Shown: positions 27,198 to 36,373 of the stretch, piece by piece
Layout: every line of letters starts with the position of its first letter
Position numbering within the stretch: the first letter of the stretch is position 1
NCBI GenBank assembly: GCA_019307815.1
Contig: JAFDIV010000032.1
Location: forward strand, 1 to 52,436
Source: Deltaproteobacteria bacterium
GTDB taxonomy: Bacteria; Desulfobacterota; DSM-4660; Desulfatiglandales; Desulfatiglandaceae
Length of the DNA: 52,436 nucleotides
Reading direction: 5' to 3'
The notes under the pieces: model-generated
Seen by the model: the letters and a program-made list of their open reading frames with translations, nothing else
Told to the model about the DNA's origin: nothing
Database searches by the model: none
Position numbers and translations under genes: made by a program

Positions 27198-27238
27198 TTG
27201 ACAATGGAGAGTACTGATGTATACTTATAATGTATACA
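27198..27238 (+). promoter_or_regulatory. Promoter and operator of the RHH-PIN module
   Basis: TTGACA (27198-27203) and TATACT (27220-27225) are 16 bases apart. A perfect inverted repeat TGTATAC..GTATACA (27218-27238, seven-base centre) covers the -10 box. This is the expected layout for autorepression by the ribbon-helix-helix antitoxin. Confidence 0.65.
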
Positions 27239-27261
27239 GTATGTGAGGCGTAGTAATTATT

Positions 27262-27495
27262 ATGGTACGAACGCAAATTTATTTGACAGAGCGCCAACGT
27301 AACGAACTGGCTGCTATTGCCAAAATGGCGGGGAAGAAGCAAAGTGAGATCATTCGAGAGGCCATTGACCTCTTTATCGATCAGGCAAGCCGTAGTCGAC
27401 GAGAGGCAATCCTAAATAAGGCTGCGGGTATGTGGAGAGATCGTACCGATCTCCCTAATTTCAAGGCGCTGCGAGCAGAATGGAACAGGAACTGA
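27262..27495 (+). CDS. Ribbon-helix-helix (CopG-type) antitoxin
   Basis: This 77-residue protein begins MVRTQIYLTERQRNELAAIA and has KKQSEIIREAIDLFIDQ, a ribbon followed by two helices. The C-terminal part would bind the toxin. A palindrome over its promoter fits autoregulation. Its stop lies two bases before the chosen PIN toxin start. Confidence 0.85.
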   Translation: MVRTQIYLTERQRNELAAIAKMAGKKQSEIIREAIDLFIDQASRSRREAILNKAAGMWRDRTDLPNFKALRAEWNRN

Positions 27496-27497
27496 CC

Positions 27498-27881
27498 ATG
27501 CCGAAGGCAATTCTTGTTGATACAGATGTCCTTGTTGATTTTTTCCGCGGCTATAGCAAAGCGGTGTCCTTTGTAAACTCCAACTCTGATCGGATTATCC
27601 TTTCTTCTATCGTCGTGGCGGAGTTGTATGCTGGAGTGAAAGGAGAGGAAGAGCAATTTATACTGGACAGCTTTGTTTCCCTCTTTCCTGTTGTGGCTGT
27701 AACTGCCGAGATAGCAAAGACTGGAGGGTTGTACAAGCGCGATTACGGCAAGTCACATGGTGTCGGACTTGCCGATGCAATTTTGGCTGCTACGGCTGAA
27801 GCGGAGGATGCCGAATTGAAGACCCTTAACACTAAGCATTACCCCATGTTGAGAGGCCTTAAGCCAGCATATAGAAAATAG
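27498..27881 (+). CDS. vapC: PIN-domain toxin (VapC family)
   Basis: This 127-residue PIN protein carries the acidic residues: D in VDTDVLVDFFRG, E in VVAELYAGV and D in VGLADAILAATAE. The fourth position is changed to NTKHYPML, as in many VapC proteins with this ending. ATG at 27498 follows AGGAA by six bases; an ATG at 27480 overlapping the antitoxin is an alternative. The role is as an RNA-cleaving toxin held by the RHH antitoxin. Confidence 0.87.
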   Translation: MPKAILVDTDVLVDFFRGYSKAVSFVNSNSDRIILSSIVVAELYAGVKGEEEQFILDSFVSLFPVVAVTAEIAKTGGLYKRDYGKSHGVGLADAILAATAEAEDAELKTLNTKHYPMLRGLKPAYRK

Positions 27882-27937
27882 GAGGTATAATGATTTTAGA
27901 TATGAATAATAGTATTTTTGGGTGTTGATATGGGTCT

Positions 27938-28390
27938 GTGACTCAAGTTTTGGAAAATTTTTTCATGGATAGAATACGGGCATACAAATTTAGTGAGGAG
28001 CAGAAGGCTCAAATTCTTTCGGTGGTCAGGGAGGTTTTGGCCGGAGAGGATCAGATAATTTTTGCAATGGTATACGGCTCCTTTGTTGAGGATGTCCCCT
28101 TTCGAGATATTGATCTGGGGATTTATGTCAAAGACCTGAACACAGGGAGCTATTTTGATTATGAATTTGACATATCTCAAAAAGTACAACTTGCATTAGA
28201 AAGTAACATACCTATTGATGTAAGGATCATAAATCTGGCACCTTTGCCCTTCAAGTTTCGCGTGGTGACTGGGAAGCTGCTTTTCACGCGGGACGAGGAG
28301 GTGTGGGAGGAATTTGCCATTGAGGTCGCGAGATCTTATATGGATATGGCACCTCTTAGAGAAAGATATATTTTAGAATCCATCTCATGA
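27938..28390 (+). CDS. MNT-type nucleotidyltransferase antitoxin (MntA-like)
   Basis: This 150-residue minimal nucleotidyltransferase has YGSFVEDVPFRDIDLGIYV, matching GSx(9)DxD. In characterised HEPN-MNT pairs the MNT protein adds AMP groups to a tyrosine of the HEPN toxin and silences it. The GTG at 27938 opens the frame, and an ATG at 27965 is as likely because neither has a strong ribosome binding site. Its TGA overlaps the HEPN ATG, so the proteins are coupled. Confidence 0.82.
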   Translation: MTQVLENFFMDRIRAYKFSEEQKAQILSVVREVLAGEDQIIFAMVYGSFVEDVPFRDIDLGIYVKDLNTGSYFDYEFDISQKVQLALESNIPIDVRIINLAPLPFKFRVVTGKLLFTRDEEVWEEFAIEVARSYMDMAPLRERYILESIS

Positions 28391-28821
28391 CGGGAATTGA
28401 CCAGGAAAAAATATTTGCCAAGATTTCGGATATCACGGAATCCATACAAAGGCTTAGAAGCATTGGGCAGATGAATCTGGAAGAATTCCTCAAAAATCAG
28501 GATGCTAGGGATATAGCCAGCTTTCGTCTCATTGTTTGTACGGAGGCCGCAATTGATATATGCCTACATCTTTCAGCGAAGCTATTGAAGAAGGTACCGG
28601 AAGACTATGCTTCTTGCTTTGGGTTGCTTGCTTCCCACAACATGATCGAAAAAGAGCTTTCGGGAAAGCTCGCACAAATGGCCCGGTTTAGGAACCTTTT
28701 GGTCCATAGATACTGGGAGATAGACTATGTCCGCCTGTACAACATCATTGCGGGAGACGACTTGAATGATCTGGAGGAATTCATAAGAAGCATCAAGAGG
28801 ATCATCGAACAGACAGTGTAG
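28387..28821 (+). CDS. HEPN-domain toxin (DUF86-like)
   Basis: This 144-residue all-helical protein contains RNLLVHRY, the Rx4HxY motif of HEPN ribonucleases. The tyrosine is the residue modified by the partner nucleotidyltransferase in studied systems. The RNase would cleave RNA, tRNA in known cases. It overlaps the MNT gene by four bases. The motif is intact, so the pair may be active. Confidence 0.85.
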   Translation: MTGIDQEKIFAKISDITESIQRLRSIGQMNLEEFLKNQDARDIASFRLIVCTEAAIDICLHLSAKLLKKVPEDYASCFGLLASHNMIEKELSGKLAQMARFRNLLVHRYWEIDYVRLYNIIAGDDLNDLEEFIRSIKRIIEQTV

Positions 28822-28846
28822 GATACGGGATAATGCATATTTCCCT

Positions 28847-29974
28847 ATGCCCTATTACCAACACCGAAACCCCGTGAAAAACTCAATCCATGTCATTAAG
28901 AAAATTGATTACCTGGTTGGCCCTCTTTTACTGAAGTTTTCTTCTTTACTAAGTAGCAGCCGACACGCTGGCTCTGTCCCTAATTCCCTCAAGAAGATAC
29001 TCGTTATCCGCCCTGGCGGAATCGGCGACGCTGTTCTTCTCATTCCTTCACTCAAGATCCTCAGAGAAATCAAACCCTCCATGGAGGTGGACATCCTCTG
29101 TGAACCCAGAAACATGGGAGTATTTTTGGGATCACCATTCGTCTCTGGGCTTTACAATTACCGGAGCCTGACTGATCTGGTCAGACTCAGTATGAACGAC
29201 TACCAAATCGTGTTTGACACCGAACAATCCCATTTTTTGTCCGCAGTGGTTGTGTCAAAATTCCGACATAGCCTGAAAGTAGGATTCGCTACCAATGGAA
29301 GGGAAGAAATTTACGACATAGCAGTCCCATATCGTCAAGACCAGTATGAAATGGACAGTTTCTTTGACCTTTTTAAAGAAGTAATTAATGGATGGCCAAC
29401 TGAGCCGGGCTGGAACCCACCCTATTTTTTTGTTTCGCCAGAGCAAAAGGAAAGGGTTGCACGTGAAGTGCAAGAGATAGATCGGCCATTGGTATGTGTA
29501 TTCCCAGGAGCGAGCATTAAGGAACGGCATTGGCCCACAAAAAATTGGGCTACCGTGATCAGGCGACTGTGGGATGAGGGGTTTATGAGTGCGGTGCTGG
29601 GGGGAGCCAATGAATCGGCGCTATCCCAGGAGGTTGTAAAGGCCGCAAGATGTCCGGTGCTTAACCTGTGCTCCAAGTTGACCTTAGGGGAAACTACCGC
29701 ACTTTTCAACCATGCCCGATTGCTGATAAGTACTGATTCAGGAATACTGCATCTAGGGGTATTGTGCGACATACCCACAGTCTCCCTTTTTGGCCCAGGA
29801 ATTGCACAAAAATGGGGACCGAGAGGCGAAAAACATATTGTACTGAACAAGGGCCTGGAGTGTAGCCCATGCACACTTTTCGGGGAAACCCCGCCGTGCC
29901 CAAGGGGTGCCCTGTGCATGAAACAGATAACGGTTGACGAGGTAGTTACTGCGGTAGGCCGATTGTTGGGATGA
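28847..29974 (+). CDS. Glycosyltransferase family 9 (heptosyltransferase-like)
   Basis: This 375-residue GT-B enzyme has KILVIRPGGIGDAVLLIPSL near residue 48 and the donor-side pattern LISTDSGILHLGVLCDIPTV SLFGP, both typical of WaaC/WaaF/RfaQ proteins. These enzymes add heptose to lipopolysaccharide core in the cytoplasm. The N-terminal 45 residues are an extra segment of unknown role. A cluster of four cysteines near the C-terminus (CSPC, CPRGALC) matches many family members. The acceptor is not known. Confidence 0.85.
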   Translation: MPYYQHRNPVKNSIHVIKKIDYLVGPLLLKFSSLLSSSRHAGSVPNSLKKILVIRPGGIGDAVLLIPSLKILREIKPSMEVDILCEPRNMGVFLGSPFVSGLYNYRSLTDLVRLSMNDYQIVFDTEQSHFLSAVVVSKFRHSLKVGFATNGREEIYDIAVPYRQDQYEMDSFFDLFKEVINGWPTEPGWNPPYFFVSPEQKERVAREVQEIDRPLVCVFPGASIKERHWPTKNWATVIRRLWDEGFMSAVLGGANESALSQEVVKAARCPVLNLCSKLTLGETTALFNHARLLISTDSGILHLGVLCDIPTVSLFGPGIAQKWGPRGEKHIVLNKGLECSPCTLFGETPPCPRGALCMKQITVDEVVTAVGRLLG

Positions 29975-30089
29975 TGACTTCAAAATGGAAGTGAGGTACA
30001 ATTTGAAAGTGAGGCGTATATTGTTTTAGCACGGATCTTGTGTGTATTGAATATTTGATATTCATTTCGCGTACGTGTAACAGATTTCC

Positions 30090-30540
30090 GTGATTAGAGG
30101 AACCTTAGAGAGTATACTCAAGAGAGTGGTTACCAGCTTTCCGATGGCGACACTCACGGGACCTCGGCGATCTGGTAAGACTACCTTGGTGAGAGAAACT
30201 CTTAAAGGATTATGCTTACCAGCCCCTAGAGCTTTCAGATATTAGAAGTTTTATCTTGGAAGATCCCTAGAGATTTCTGGCTCAGTTTAACGGCTACGTG
30301 GTACTGGATGAAATAAAAAGGGCTTCCAAAGTGTTCTCTTATATACAAATGGATGTGGACCTGAATCCGGATCAATCCTGGGCGATTCGTCCTGGCAGGC
30401 TCACAGAATTTTTTGTTAATGCAAAGAATATCACAGTCCCTCGCAGGCAGATGCTCCATTCTTCGCTTACTGACTTTTTCACTAGCGGAACTGCTGGGTC
30501 GAAATCCATTGTCTTTGGAGGTCATTACTTATTTTTTTAG
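30090..30540 (+). pseudogene. Decayed AAA_14/DUF4143-type ATPase
   Basis: The frame at 30090 reads like IRGTLESILKRVVTSFPMAT followed by Walker A GPRRSGKTT. It then stops near 30243. A second frame continues with LSDIRSFILEDP, a stop, and FLAQFNGYVVLDEIKRASKV, which is the Walker B region. A third frame carries SLAGRCSILRLLTFSLAEL. Together these give the order of an AAA_14 ATPase with at least two frameshifts and one stop, and the C-terminal half is gone. It sits between the GT9 gene and the flippase gene and is not expected to function. Confidence 0.8.
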
Positions 30541-30570
30541 CAGGTATATTTTAATAAATGGAAGAAATTT

Positions 30571-32088
30571 ATGCCTAAACCAAATATCAGAGGCGCTATA
30601 ATCACTTCAACAAAACCCCATAAGAGTTTTTCAAAACGGGTTATCGAAAGTGGCTTATGGGTTTTTTCCCTTAAAGCCCTACAGCATATTTTTAATTTTG
30701 CGAGACTCATAATTCTTGCCCGCATTCTCTCTCCTAACGATTTTGGATTAATAGGGATTGCACTCTTAACCTTAGCGACACTTGAAACTTTCTCCTATAC
30801 AGGTTTTCAGGCGGCTTTAATACAGAAAAAAGACGACATAAAACAATATCTTGATTCAGTATGGACTTTCTTAATCGTCCGGGGCATTGCTCTTTTTATT
30901 ATCGTTTACTTAATTGCGCCACATATTGCAATTTTTTTTGAAACATCTGAAGCCAGACTGATAATTCGAATCGTAGGCCTTTCTTTTCTTATTGGTGGAT
31001 TTACCAATATTGGCGTTGTATTCTTCCAGAAAAAGTTGGAATTTAACAAAGAGTTCAAATACCAGCTTGCCGCGACAATAACCGACTTCATTGTTTCAGT
31101 GGTAACTGTGCTGATTTTAAGAAATGTCTGGGCACTTGTCTTAGGGCTACTTGCAGGAAAAACAGTGAGATGTGTAACAAGCTATTTGTTCCATCCATAT
31201 AGACCTCATTTACATTTTAGTCTGAGAAAAGTGCAAGAGCTTTTTGACTTTGGTAAGTGGATTTTCGTATCTAGTATCTTAGTATTCTTAATCACTCAGG
31301 GAGATGATGCCTTCGTCGGGAAAGTACTGGGTACGACTGCATTGGGTTTTTATCAGCTGGCTTATAAAATTTCTAACATACCAGCAACGGAAATTTCTCA
31401 TGTTATTGCGAGAGTGACATTTCCAGCATATTCTATAATCCGAGATAATATTCTTAACCTAAGAGAATCTTACCTGAGAACGCTGCAAGTTACTGTGTTT
31501 CTATCACTCCCAGTAACTGGGTTAATCTTTGTATTAGCACCTGATTTTACTAAAGTATTCCTGGGAGAAAAATGGATGCCGATGGTGCCGACAATGCAGA
31601 TGTTAACCCTATTTGGTATGTTAAGAGCAATTGGTGCTACTACAGGAGCCGTATTCATGGCTGTTGGAAAACCGGAAGCACGAACAAGAATACAATTTGG
31701 GCAACTAGTGTTACTTACCCTCATAATCTATCCTCTTAGCATGCGTTGGGGGATATTAGGTACGTCTATGGCGGTAACGGCTTATGCCTTAATATTCAAT
31801 ACTGTTGCAGTTCACAAAGTATTCAAGATAATTGAATCCAATTCTAAAGGAATGGTGAAGTTATTTATGATTCCATTAATAGGGACCTCACTAGCGATTT
31901 TGTCAGTCTTTGGTGTGAAAGTTAGTTTATTTGCTTCAATTAGCCTCGCCTCCTTTCTTGCACTTATTACTGTTGGTATGATTGTTTATATATTAGCTAT
32001 TCATTTCTTCTATATTATCTTTGATTATGAGGATGATTATATCGTACATAAACAGATTATTATGATGTTAGGGCTAAAGAATAAGTAA
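30571..32088 (+). CDS. Polysaccharide flippase of the MOP superfamily (Wzx-like)
   Basis: This 505-residue membrane protein has about 14 hydrophobic segments. LARILSPNDFGLIGIALLTL near residue 48 is a typical motif of WzxC-type flippases. It should move lipid-linked oligosaccharide across the inner membrane. It opens an AT-rich glycan cluster whose base composition differs visibly from the ribosomal region. No polymerase (Wzy) or chain-length protein is seen in this window. The 254 bases after it hold nothing I recognise. Confidence 0.88.
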   Translation: MPKPNIRGAIITSTKPHKSFSKRVIESGLWVFSLKALQHIFNFARLIILARILSPNDFGLIGIALLTLATLETFSYTGFQAALIQKKDDIKQYLDSVWTFLIVRGIALFIIVYLIAPHIAIFFETSEARLIIRIVGLSFLIGGFTNIGVVFFQKKLEFNKEFKYQLAATITDFIVSVVTVLILRNVWALVLGLLAGKTVRCVTSYLFHPYRPHLHFSLRKVQELFDFGKWIFVSSILVFLITQGDDAFVGKVLGTTALGFYQLAYKISNIPATEISHVIARVTFPAYSIIRDNILNLRESYLRTLQVTVFLSLPVTGLIFVLAPDFTKVFLGEKWMPMVPTMQMLTLFGMLRAIGATTGAVFMAVGKPEARTRIQFGQLVLLTLIIYPLSMRWGILGTSMAVTAYALIFNTVAVHKVFKIIESNSKGMVKLFMIPLIGTSLAILSVFGVKVSLFASISLASFLALITVGMIVYILAIHFFYIIFDYEDDYIVHKQIIMMLGLKNK

Positions 32089-32342
32089 TAAATGAACCTG
32101 ATTGGTTTTTCTGAAATTTGTGAAATGCCGCTAGTAAGGTATATTTTGGTAGGTTCATTAAAATTAAGTAAGGGGGATGGTTGAGATTGCAAAAGAACCA
32201 ATGCTCAATATAACTATAGTCTTGTTTGCTGTAAGCATAGAAGAGATTTCAAACAAACACTTTTTCTATTAATTTATCTGAGATAGTACATATGAGTATT
32301 TTGATAGTAGCCAACAAAAAAATAGGAAAATGGAAAACTAAA

Positions 32343-33536
32343 ATGAGAATTTTAGTGGTGACACCAACTTTTCTGCCAATTATTGGAGGCGCTGAAATTG
32401 GTATCTATGAGATGTATAAGAGGTTGAGTAAACATCACGACGTGCGTATTTTGACTCCAAGCTATTCTCAAAAAGTAATCTCAATGCAAGGAGCTAAAGA
32501 TGAGCATTTTAGTGAAATAAATTTTGAGGTGTGTCGTTTTAAGGACAGAGTAAATCTGCGTGGCATTAGCAAGAAAAGGATACTAGGGCGGCTCATACCT
32601 CCTTTCTCTATTTCCTTTGTGTGGGCCGTCTTTAAGCAAATAAAGATGTTTCAACCCAACTTAATCAATTTTCACTATGTCATCCCTGGAGGACTAGCAC
32701 TTGTAGCTGTACGGATGCTAACAAGAATTCCTGTTGTTCTGTCTTTAGTTAGTCGTATGGATGTATTGAGAGATAGTAATCCATATTTTAGGAGATATCG
32801 CATTTGTTTTTTAGCAATTTTAAAGCTTGCTTCTGAAATAATAGCTAACTCCCGATACTACTTTGGACGATTTTCTGAAGGTATGTCTGCTAAAATAATC
32901 CCTTATGGTGTAAATACCAAGAGGTACTCGCCAGAAGTAAATGGCGAAGAGGTGAGAGAAAAATTGGGTATAGACAAGAAGCAGGTAGTGCTATTTGCTC
33001 TGCAGCGTTTAGTAAAAGTCAAAAACGTTGATGTTTTGATCAGAAGCCTTAAGTATATTTTAGGTGTATATGAAAACGTTGTTCTAGTGATTAGCGGAAA
33101 AGGGCCTGAAGAAGCTTCACTAAGAGCATTGGTTAAACAATTGAACTTAGATAAGAACATCATCATTACTGGCTACGTTCCCGAGAATGAGTTGCCAAAA
33201 TATTTTGCGATGTCTGATATTTTTGTTTTACCGTCTCCTAACGAAACTTTTGGTGTTGTTATATCACAAGCGATGGCCTCTGGAAAACCAATTGTTTCTG
33301 TCAATTCGTCAGCTCTACCTGAGGTGGTTAGAGATGGAATAGATGGTATACTAGCTGAGTCATGTAGTCCCAAAGACTTTGCGACTGCAGTAATCAGATT
33401 ATTGAGTAGCAGAAGTATGTTGGAAGAGTGTTCAAGAAATGGCCGAAGAAAAGCGCTAGAGAAATATGATTGGGATATTATTAGCCAACAATATGAAGAA
33501 ATATTCGAAAAGTTAACCAAGAGGACAGCACCATGA
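32343..33536 (+). CDS. Glycosyltransferase family 4
   Basis: This protein of about 397 residues has the GT-B fold. The N-terminus is MRILVVTPTFLPIIGGAEIG, and the C-terminal donor site has EX7E-type residues in SPNETFGVVISQAMASGKPI. The ATG at 32343 gives the usual GT4 start; an in-frame ATG at 32292 would add 17 residues of unlikely sequence. Its stop overlaps the next start by four bases. The sugar is not predictable. Confidence 0.85.
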   Translation: MRILVVTPTFLPIIGGAEIGIYEMYKRLSKHHDVRILTPSYSQKVISMQGAKDEHFSEINFEVCRFKDRVNLRGISKKRILGRLIPPFSISFVWAVFKQIKMFQPNLINFHYVIPGGLALVAVRMLTRIPVVLSLVSRMDVLRDSNPYFRRYRICFLAILKLASEIIANSRYYFGRFSEGMSAKIIPYGVNTKRYSPEVNGEEVREKLGIDKKQVVLFALQRLVKVKNVDVLIRSLKYILGVYENVVLVISGKGPEEASLRALVKQLNLDKNIIITGYVPENELPKYFAMSDIFVLPSPNETFGVVISQAMASGKPIVSVNSSALPEVVRDGIDGILAESCSPKDFATAVIRLLSSRSMLEECSRNGRRKALEKYDWDIISQQYEEIFEKLTKRTAP

Positions 33537-35167
33537 AGATAAGTTTTATAGAACCTCACCTTAAAATATATGGAGGCATCAGAAGAATAATAGAGCTTGC
33601 TAACCGACTTACTGAAAGAAGTAATGATGTTACAATCTTTCACTCGAATGGAAGTCATTGTGAATGGATGCGATGTATCGCAAAAACCAAAAGCCGTAAT
33701 GAGATCTTAAACGAACAACATGATGTAGTCATATATAATGATCCAAACCCAATAGATTATGATTTAGTGAGAAAAGTAAATGCGAAACTAAAAGTTTTCT
33801 ATGTTTTAGAACTGTATAACAAAGAGCTCTTGAAAAAAATAAACCTAAAACTATATCTGCCCCGGAACAAAAGGATGCTAATTTTGAAGAAAAGCTTACG
33901 TTCTTCCTATTTGAAACTGGTGAATGCTACTTGGGAAAAAGTGTGGCTTAAAGAAAATATGAATATAGATTCGCAGCTTTTATTAGGTGGAGTAAACTTT
34001 GAAATGTTTCATCCAGTAGATATAGAGAAGGATCGAGATCGGATTTGCATTCTATGTTCAGGTGACCCCCGTGTTAGGAAAGGGACTAAAACAATACTAG
34101 AGGCTGTAGAAATAGTAAGAAGAGAGGAGCCAAGAATCATATTAGACACTTATTATGGCAAAGGAATTCCCCAGGAAAAAATGGCTGAAACATATTCATC
34201 GGCAGATATTTTTGTGGAAGGAAGTTGGCACGCAGGATGGAATAATCCTGTAGTAGAAGCAATGGCTTGTAAGGTACCTGTAGTCTGTACTGATATTGAT
34301 GGAGTGAGAGATTTTGCCTTCCATGAGAAAACAGCACTATTAGTTCCTCCCAGGAATTCAGAAGCTATGGCGTCCGCTATACTTCGCTTAATCAGGGATG
34401 AAAAATTAAGGGAAAGTTTAAGAGAGAGCGCTTATCAGCATGTTAGGCAGTTTGATTGGAATGAAAGTGCGCGAAAGCTTGAACAGATTCTTCTTTTTGA
34501 GTTAATGAATGCCGAATTCAAAGGTTCTTATATTGGACGAAGAAGCGATATCCTAAACTTAATACCTTCTACTGTGAGAAAGGTGCTAGATATAGGGTGT
34601 AGTACTGGAGAAGTTGGGAGACAGCTGAAGCAGAGATTTGGGTCGGAAGTTATAGGAGTCGAGATAGACGAAAAGATGGCTGAAGTTGCAAAAAAGAGGA
34701 TAGATCGAGTAATAATAGGGAATATTGAAAACATTAGTGTGACTGACCAGTTGCCATCTAAGTATTTTGACTGCATTATCTTGGCCGATGTGTTGGAGCA
34801 TCTGAGAGACCCCTGCAATGTGCTGAAGGCTGTTACGAGAACCTTAAGTAATGAAGGGATCGTGGTTGCGAGTATTCCAAATGTTAGACACTATACTACT
34901 ATCACAAGTTTAGTATTTAAAGGCTATTGGCCATATCAAGAGCGCGGTATTCATGATAAGAATCATCTGAGGTTTTTCACTTTGAGAAACATTAGAGATC
35001 TATTTGAAAATGCAAAGCTACACATTGTTAGAATTGAGAGAAATTATAGGATAGTTGAGAAGCCACATTGGTTTAATAGATTTTCCAAGTATTTTGCGCT
35101 TCCCAAAATTAAAGAATTCCTTGCCTTCCAGTACTTAATTGTCGCTGAAAAGAAAGCAGATATATGA
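33533..35167 (+). CDS. Fused glycosyltransferase family 4 and SAM methyltransferase
   Basis: Residues 1 to about 325 form a GT4 domain (MKISFIEPHLKIYGGIRRII, then SWHAGWNNPVVEAMACKVPV). Residues 340-540 form a class I methyltransferase with the SAM loop VLDIGCSTGEVGRQLKQRFG and the later DCIILADVLEHLRDP. One protein could therefore add a sugar and methylate it, or cap a chain by methylation. The start overlaps the previous gene by four bases, and the stop overlaps the next. Confidence 0.87.
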   Translation: MKISFIEPHLKIYGGIRRIIELANRLTERSNDVTIFHSNGSHCEWMRCIAKTKSRNEILNEQHDVVIYNDPNPIDYDLVRKVNAKLKVFYVLELYNKELLKKINLKLYLPRNKRMLILKKSLRSSYLKLVNATWEKVWLKENMNIDSQLLLGGVNFEMFHPVDIEKDRDRICILCSGDPRVRKGTKTILEAVEIVRREEPRIILDTYYGKGIPQEKMAETYSSADIFVEGSWHAGWNNPVVEAMACKVPVVCTDIDGVRDFAFHEKTALLVPPRNSEAMASAILRLIRDEKLRESLRESAYQHVRQFDWNESARKLEQILLFELMNAEFKGSYIGRRSDILNLIPSTVRKVLDIGCSTGEVGRQLKQRFGSEVIGVEIDEKMAEVAKKRIDRVIIGNIENISVTDQLPSKYFDCIILADVLEHLRDPCNVLKAVTRTLSNEGIVVASIPNVRHYTTITSLVFKGYWPYQERGIHDKNHLRFFTLRNIRDLFENAKLHIVRIERNYRIVEKPHWFNRFSKYFALPKIKEFLAFQYLIVAEKKADI

Positions 35168-36318
35168 AAATTTCAATATTGACTCCGGACTTATCTCACA
35201 ATTGTGTTGGAAGGGCATACCTGTTAACTAAAGTCCTTCAAAGACATTATGAAGTGGAAATTATTGGACCAGCTTTTGGCAGTGGAATTTGGAAGCCTAT
35301 TGCAGATGATAAAAGTATTCGGTACCGATATATTAGAGTTAGTGGTAAGTTGCGGCCTTACTGGCAGCTTAGAGATATAATTAAGAGTATAAGTGGGAAC
35401 GTCATTTATGCGTCAAAACCACTAGTTGCAAGCTACGGCATTGGTTTATTGGAGAAATTCCTAAATGGAAAGCCCATAGTCCTAGATATAGACGATTGGG
35501 AGATAGGGTTTATAAAGGCATATAGAAAATTGTCGTTCAGGTATTTGGTAAGCTCTATAGTTTGTCTATATAGTCGTAGTTCTTATTGGAATAACTTGTT
35601 GGGAGAAAGGTTTTCATATTTTGCTAGTGATATTACGGTTTCAAATTCTTTTTTGAGGAAAAAATTTGGCGGTACAATAGTATGGCATGGCAGAAATACG
35701 GATGTTTTTAATCCAATGAAATTTGATAAAAATATTATCAGAGAAAAATATGAGATAGAGAAGGATAAGAAGGTTATAATATTTGTTGGTACCCCGCGAC
35801 CACATAAAGGTATAGATGATTTAATAGAAGCTATGACCTTAGTTAAAGAACCAAGTGTAATATTAGTTGTTGTAGGAATTGATTATAGTGACCCTTACTG
35901 CTTGGATGTAATCCATACTGCGGAAAAGAAACTGGATAAGAACAGGTTTATTGCTTTTGGCCTACAACCATTCAGAAAAATCCCGGAATTTTTGGCTATG
36001 GCTGATGTTGTGGTAATACCTCAAAAGAAAAATTTTGCTACAGTTGGGCAGGTTCCAGCGAAAGTGTTTGACGCAATGGCTATGGAAAAAGCGATAATTA
36101 GTACAAATGTTTCCGATATTCCCGAAATTTTATATAGGTGTGGTTGGATTGTAGAGCCTGAAAGACCGAAGGAATTAGCACAGGCTATCCAATATATTTT
36201 GGATAATCCTAGGAAAGCTCAAGAAATGAGTCGAAAAGCTCGAGAAAGATGTATAGAAAAATACAGCTGGGAGGCAATAGAAAAAATACTGGTCAAGGTG
36301 TTCGGAAAATATGAATAG
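35164..36318 (+). CDS. Glycosyltransferase family 4
   Basis: This 384-residue GT-B protein begins MKISILTPDLSHNCVGRAYL and has IIFVGTPRPHKGIDDLIEAM at the start of the C-terminal domain, then VPAKVFDAMAMEKAIISTNV at the donor site. It overlaps the fused gene by four bases. It is AT-rich like its neighbours. Acceptor and donor are unknown. Confidence 0.84.
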   Translation: MKISILTPDLSHNCVGRAYLLTKVLQRHYEVEIIGPAFGSGIWKPIADDKSIRYRYIRVSGKLRPYWQLRDIIKSISGNVIYASKPLVASYGIGLLEKFLNGKPIVLDIDDWEIGFIKAYRKLSFRYLVSSIVCLYSRSSYWNNLLGERFSYFASDITVSNSFLRKKFGGTIVWHGRNTDVFNPMKFDKNIIREKYEIEKDKKVIIFVGTPRPHKGIDDLIEAMTLVKEPSVILVVVGIDYSDPYCLDVIHTAEKKLDKNRFIAFGLQPFRKIPEFLAMADVVVIPQKKNFATVGQVPAKVFDAMAMEKAIISTNVSDIPEILYRCGWIVEPERPKELAQAIQYILDNPRKAQEMSRKARERCIEKYSWEAIEKILVKVFGKYE

Positions 36319-36373
36319 CTCTATATTAAGACATTACCGATAATGGGGGAAATGAGTTATTTGCGGAGTATAA

